Shown: piece by piece, positions 5,616-6,286 of the stretch
Layout: each line of letters starts with the position of its first letter
How positions within the stretch are numbered: position 1 is the stretch's first letter
Source of the DNA: Thermofilaceae archaeon
GTDB lineage: Archaea > Thermoproteota > Thermoprotei > Thermofilales > Thermofilaceae
Direction: 5' to 3'
Length of the DNA stretch: 6,286 nucleotides
NCBI GenBank assembly: GCA_027017025.1
Contig: JALURH010000025.1
Location: 1 to 6,286 of the forward strand
Program-made: the position numbers and the translations under genes
Notes under the pieces: model-generated
Database searches by the model: none
Seen by the model: only the letters and a program-made list of their open reading frames with translations
Told to the model about the DNA's origin: nothing

Positions 5616-6286
5616 ATGGTACTACTACCCGAGAGGATCTCTAGATTTAGGGTTGCTGTACCAGCAAGGTATGAATTGATGCTTGTGGACGCTCTTTCAA
5701 GAATCGGGAATGTTGCTCTAAAGGCTGGAGAAACGGAGTTAGTACATATGATGCCGAGGCTTTTGAAAGATATACTTGAAGAACGTATATCGCCAGCTAC
5801 AATCCATCTGGATGAAGCTATGAGTGCTGTTAAACGAATACTTAGAGAGGATGATGACTACAGGAGGAGAGTTGAGGAGATAGTTAAGAGATATCGCAAC
5901 CTCGAAAAATTGGAGAGACTCGTAGATAAGCTCTCGGAAATAGGTATCTCGCCTAATCAATTTACCCACGAGGCTCTGAAAATTAAGTTTGACAATTTAT
6001 GTGTTGATGGTGAAAAACTACATGATGTAATAGAAGTATTTAAGAAGATGGGTGTTCTCGTAAAGCCCATAGAGATAGATGATCTCTATATGTTAGTGCT
6101 AGTATATGATAAAGAGCTCATAGAGGCTGTTGATAAAATAAAGCTTAAATATGCATCTAAAAAGTTTGTTATTCCACAATGGTTCTATGATGAACCCAAA
6201 AGAGTTTTAGCATATGTTGATGAGGAAAAAGATAGATTGAGAAGAGAACTCTATGATGCTCTAACTGATATAGCTCAGATAATAAG
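5616..6286 (+). CDS. atpI: A/V-type ATP synthase subunit I (membrane a-subunit), N-terminal part, truncated by window edge
   Basis: Membrane stator subunit that anchors the peripheral stalks by its cytoplasmic N-terminal domain and carries the ion half-channels in its C-terminal membrane domain. Only 223 residues of an expected 600-700 are visible, with no stop before the right edge. The start MVLLPERISRFRVAVPARYE is followed by a DALSRIGNVAL stretch, the usual opening strand-helix-strand in which the protein tracks the L-x-x-x-G pattern of the family. A charged helical arm covers about 65-110, and a second alpha/beta lobe ends with LVLVYDKEL at 160-168 and FVIPQWFYDEP at 184-194. A further charged helix begins near 200. 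No membrane segment is reached, as expected for the cytoplasmic half. It is transcribed away from atpF, whose product belongs to the same enzyme. The assignment is based on remembered family pattern and context. Confidence 0.85.
   Translation, partial: MVLLPERISRFRVAVPARYELMLVDALSRIGNVALKAGETELVHMMPRLLKDILEERISPATIHLDEAMSAVKRILREDDDYRRRVEEIVKRYRNLEKLERLVDKLSEIGISPNQFTHEALKIKFDNLCVDGEKLHDVIEVFKKMGVLVKPIEIDDLYMLVLVYDKELIEAVDKIKLKYASKKFVIPQWFYDEPKRVLAYVDEEKDRLRRELYDALTDIAQII

Noticed and set aside
5739..5969. Minus-strand 76-codon open frame opposite atpI
   Set aside because: It lies within the N-terminal coding sequence of subunit I, which runs open to the window edge and matches its family; the minus frame has no support.
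5846..5980. C-box-like GATGATGA with a later CTGA, considered as a C/D box guide RNA
   Set aside because: The boxes are over 100 nt apart, no C'/D' pair fits, and the stretch lies in a well-supported coding region.

Overview
The window looks like a chromosomal piece from an A/T-rich crenarchaeon (Thermoproteota), probably a thermophile. The grounds are archaeal-type subunits of an A/V-type ATP synthase, heavy use of AGA/AGG arginine and ATA isoleucine codons, GTG starts, archaeal GGTG-type ribosome-binding sites, and a TATA-like promoter element. Genus cannot be decided from the sequence alone. Nothing here looks mobile, and I see no RNA gene, CRISPR array or insertion sequence.

Left block (2-4164, all + strand): five tightly packed genes cover the end of the shikimate pathway and the tyrosine branch. 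They are aroA (EPSP synthase, cut off by the left edge), aroC (chorismate synthase), a free-standing AroQ-type chorismate mutase, a class I PLP aminotransferase, and a TyrA-type prephenate/arogenate dehydrogenase. Each junction overlaps or abuts (7 bp, about 19 bp, 14 bp, 0 bp), so this is almost certainly one transcript with coupled translation. In order, the enzymes make EPSP, chorismate and prephenate, then carry out the oxidation and transamination steps to tyrosine. No prephenate dehydratase is present, so the phenylalanine branch must be encoded elsewhere.

Middle (4165-4270): a short convergent spacer holds a T-rich stretch on the minus strand that may end the ATPase transcript.

Right block: three genes on the minus strand, transcribed in the order F, H, E (5533 down to 4271), encode the central-stalk subunit F and the two coiled-coil peripheral-stalk subunits of the A-type ATP synthase. 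They overlap by 13-14 bp at their junctions. Divergent from them, a + strand gene starting at 5616 encodes the N-terminal part of subunit I and runs off the right edge. An 82-bp gap with one A/T-rich TATA-like element separates the two directions and may serve both. The catalytic subunits A and B, and C, D and K, are not in the window.

I found no clearly novel system. The points most worth a second look are an exact 25-bp tandem duplication in the subunit H gene with an 11-codon period, two near-identical start/stop overlaps in the F-H-E operon, the apparent bidirectional promoter of the split ATPase locus, a divergent subunit F N-terminus, and a TyrA with Tyr where His is usual.
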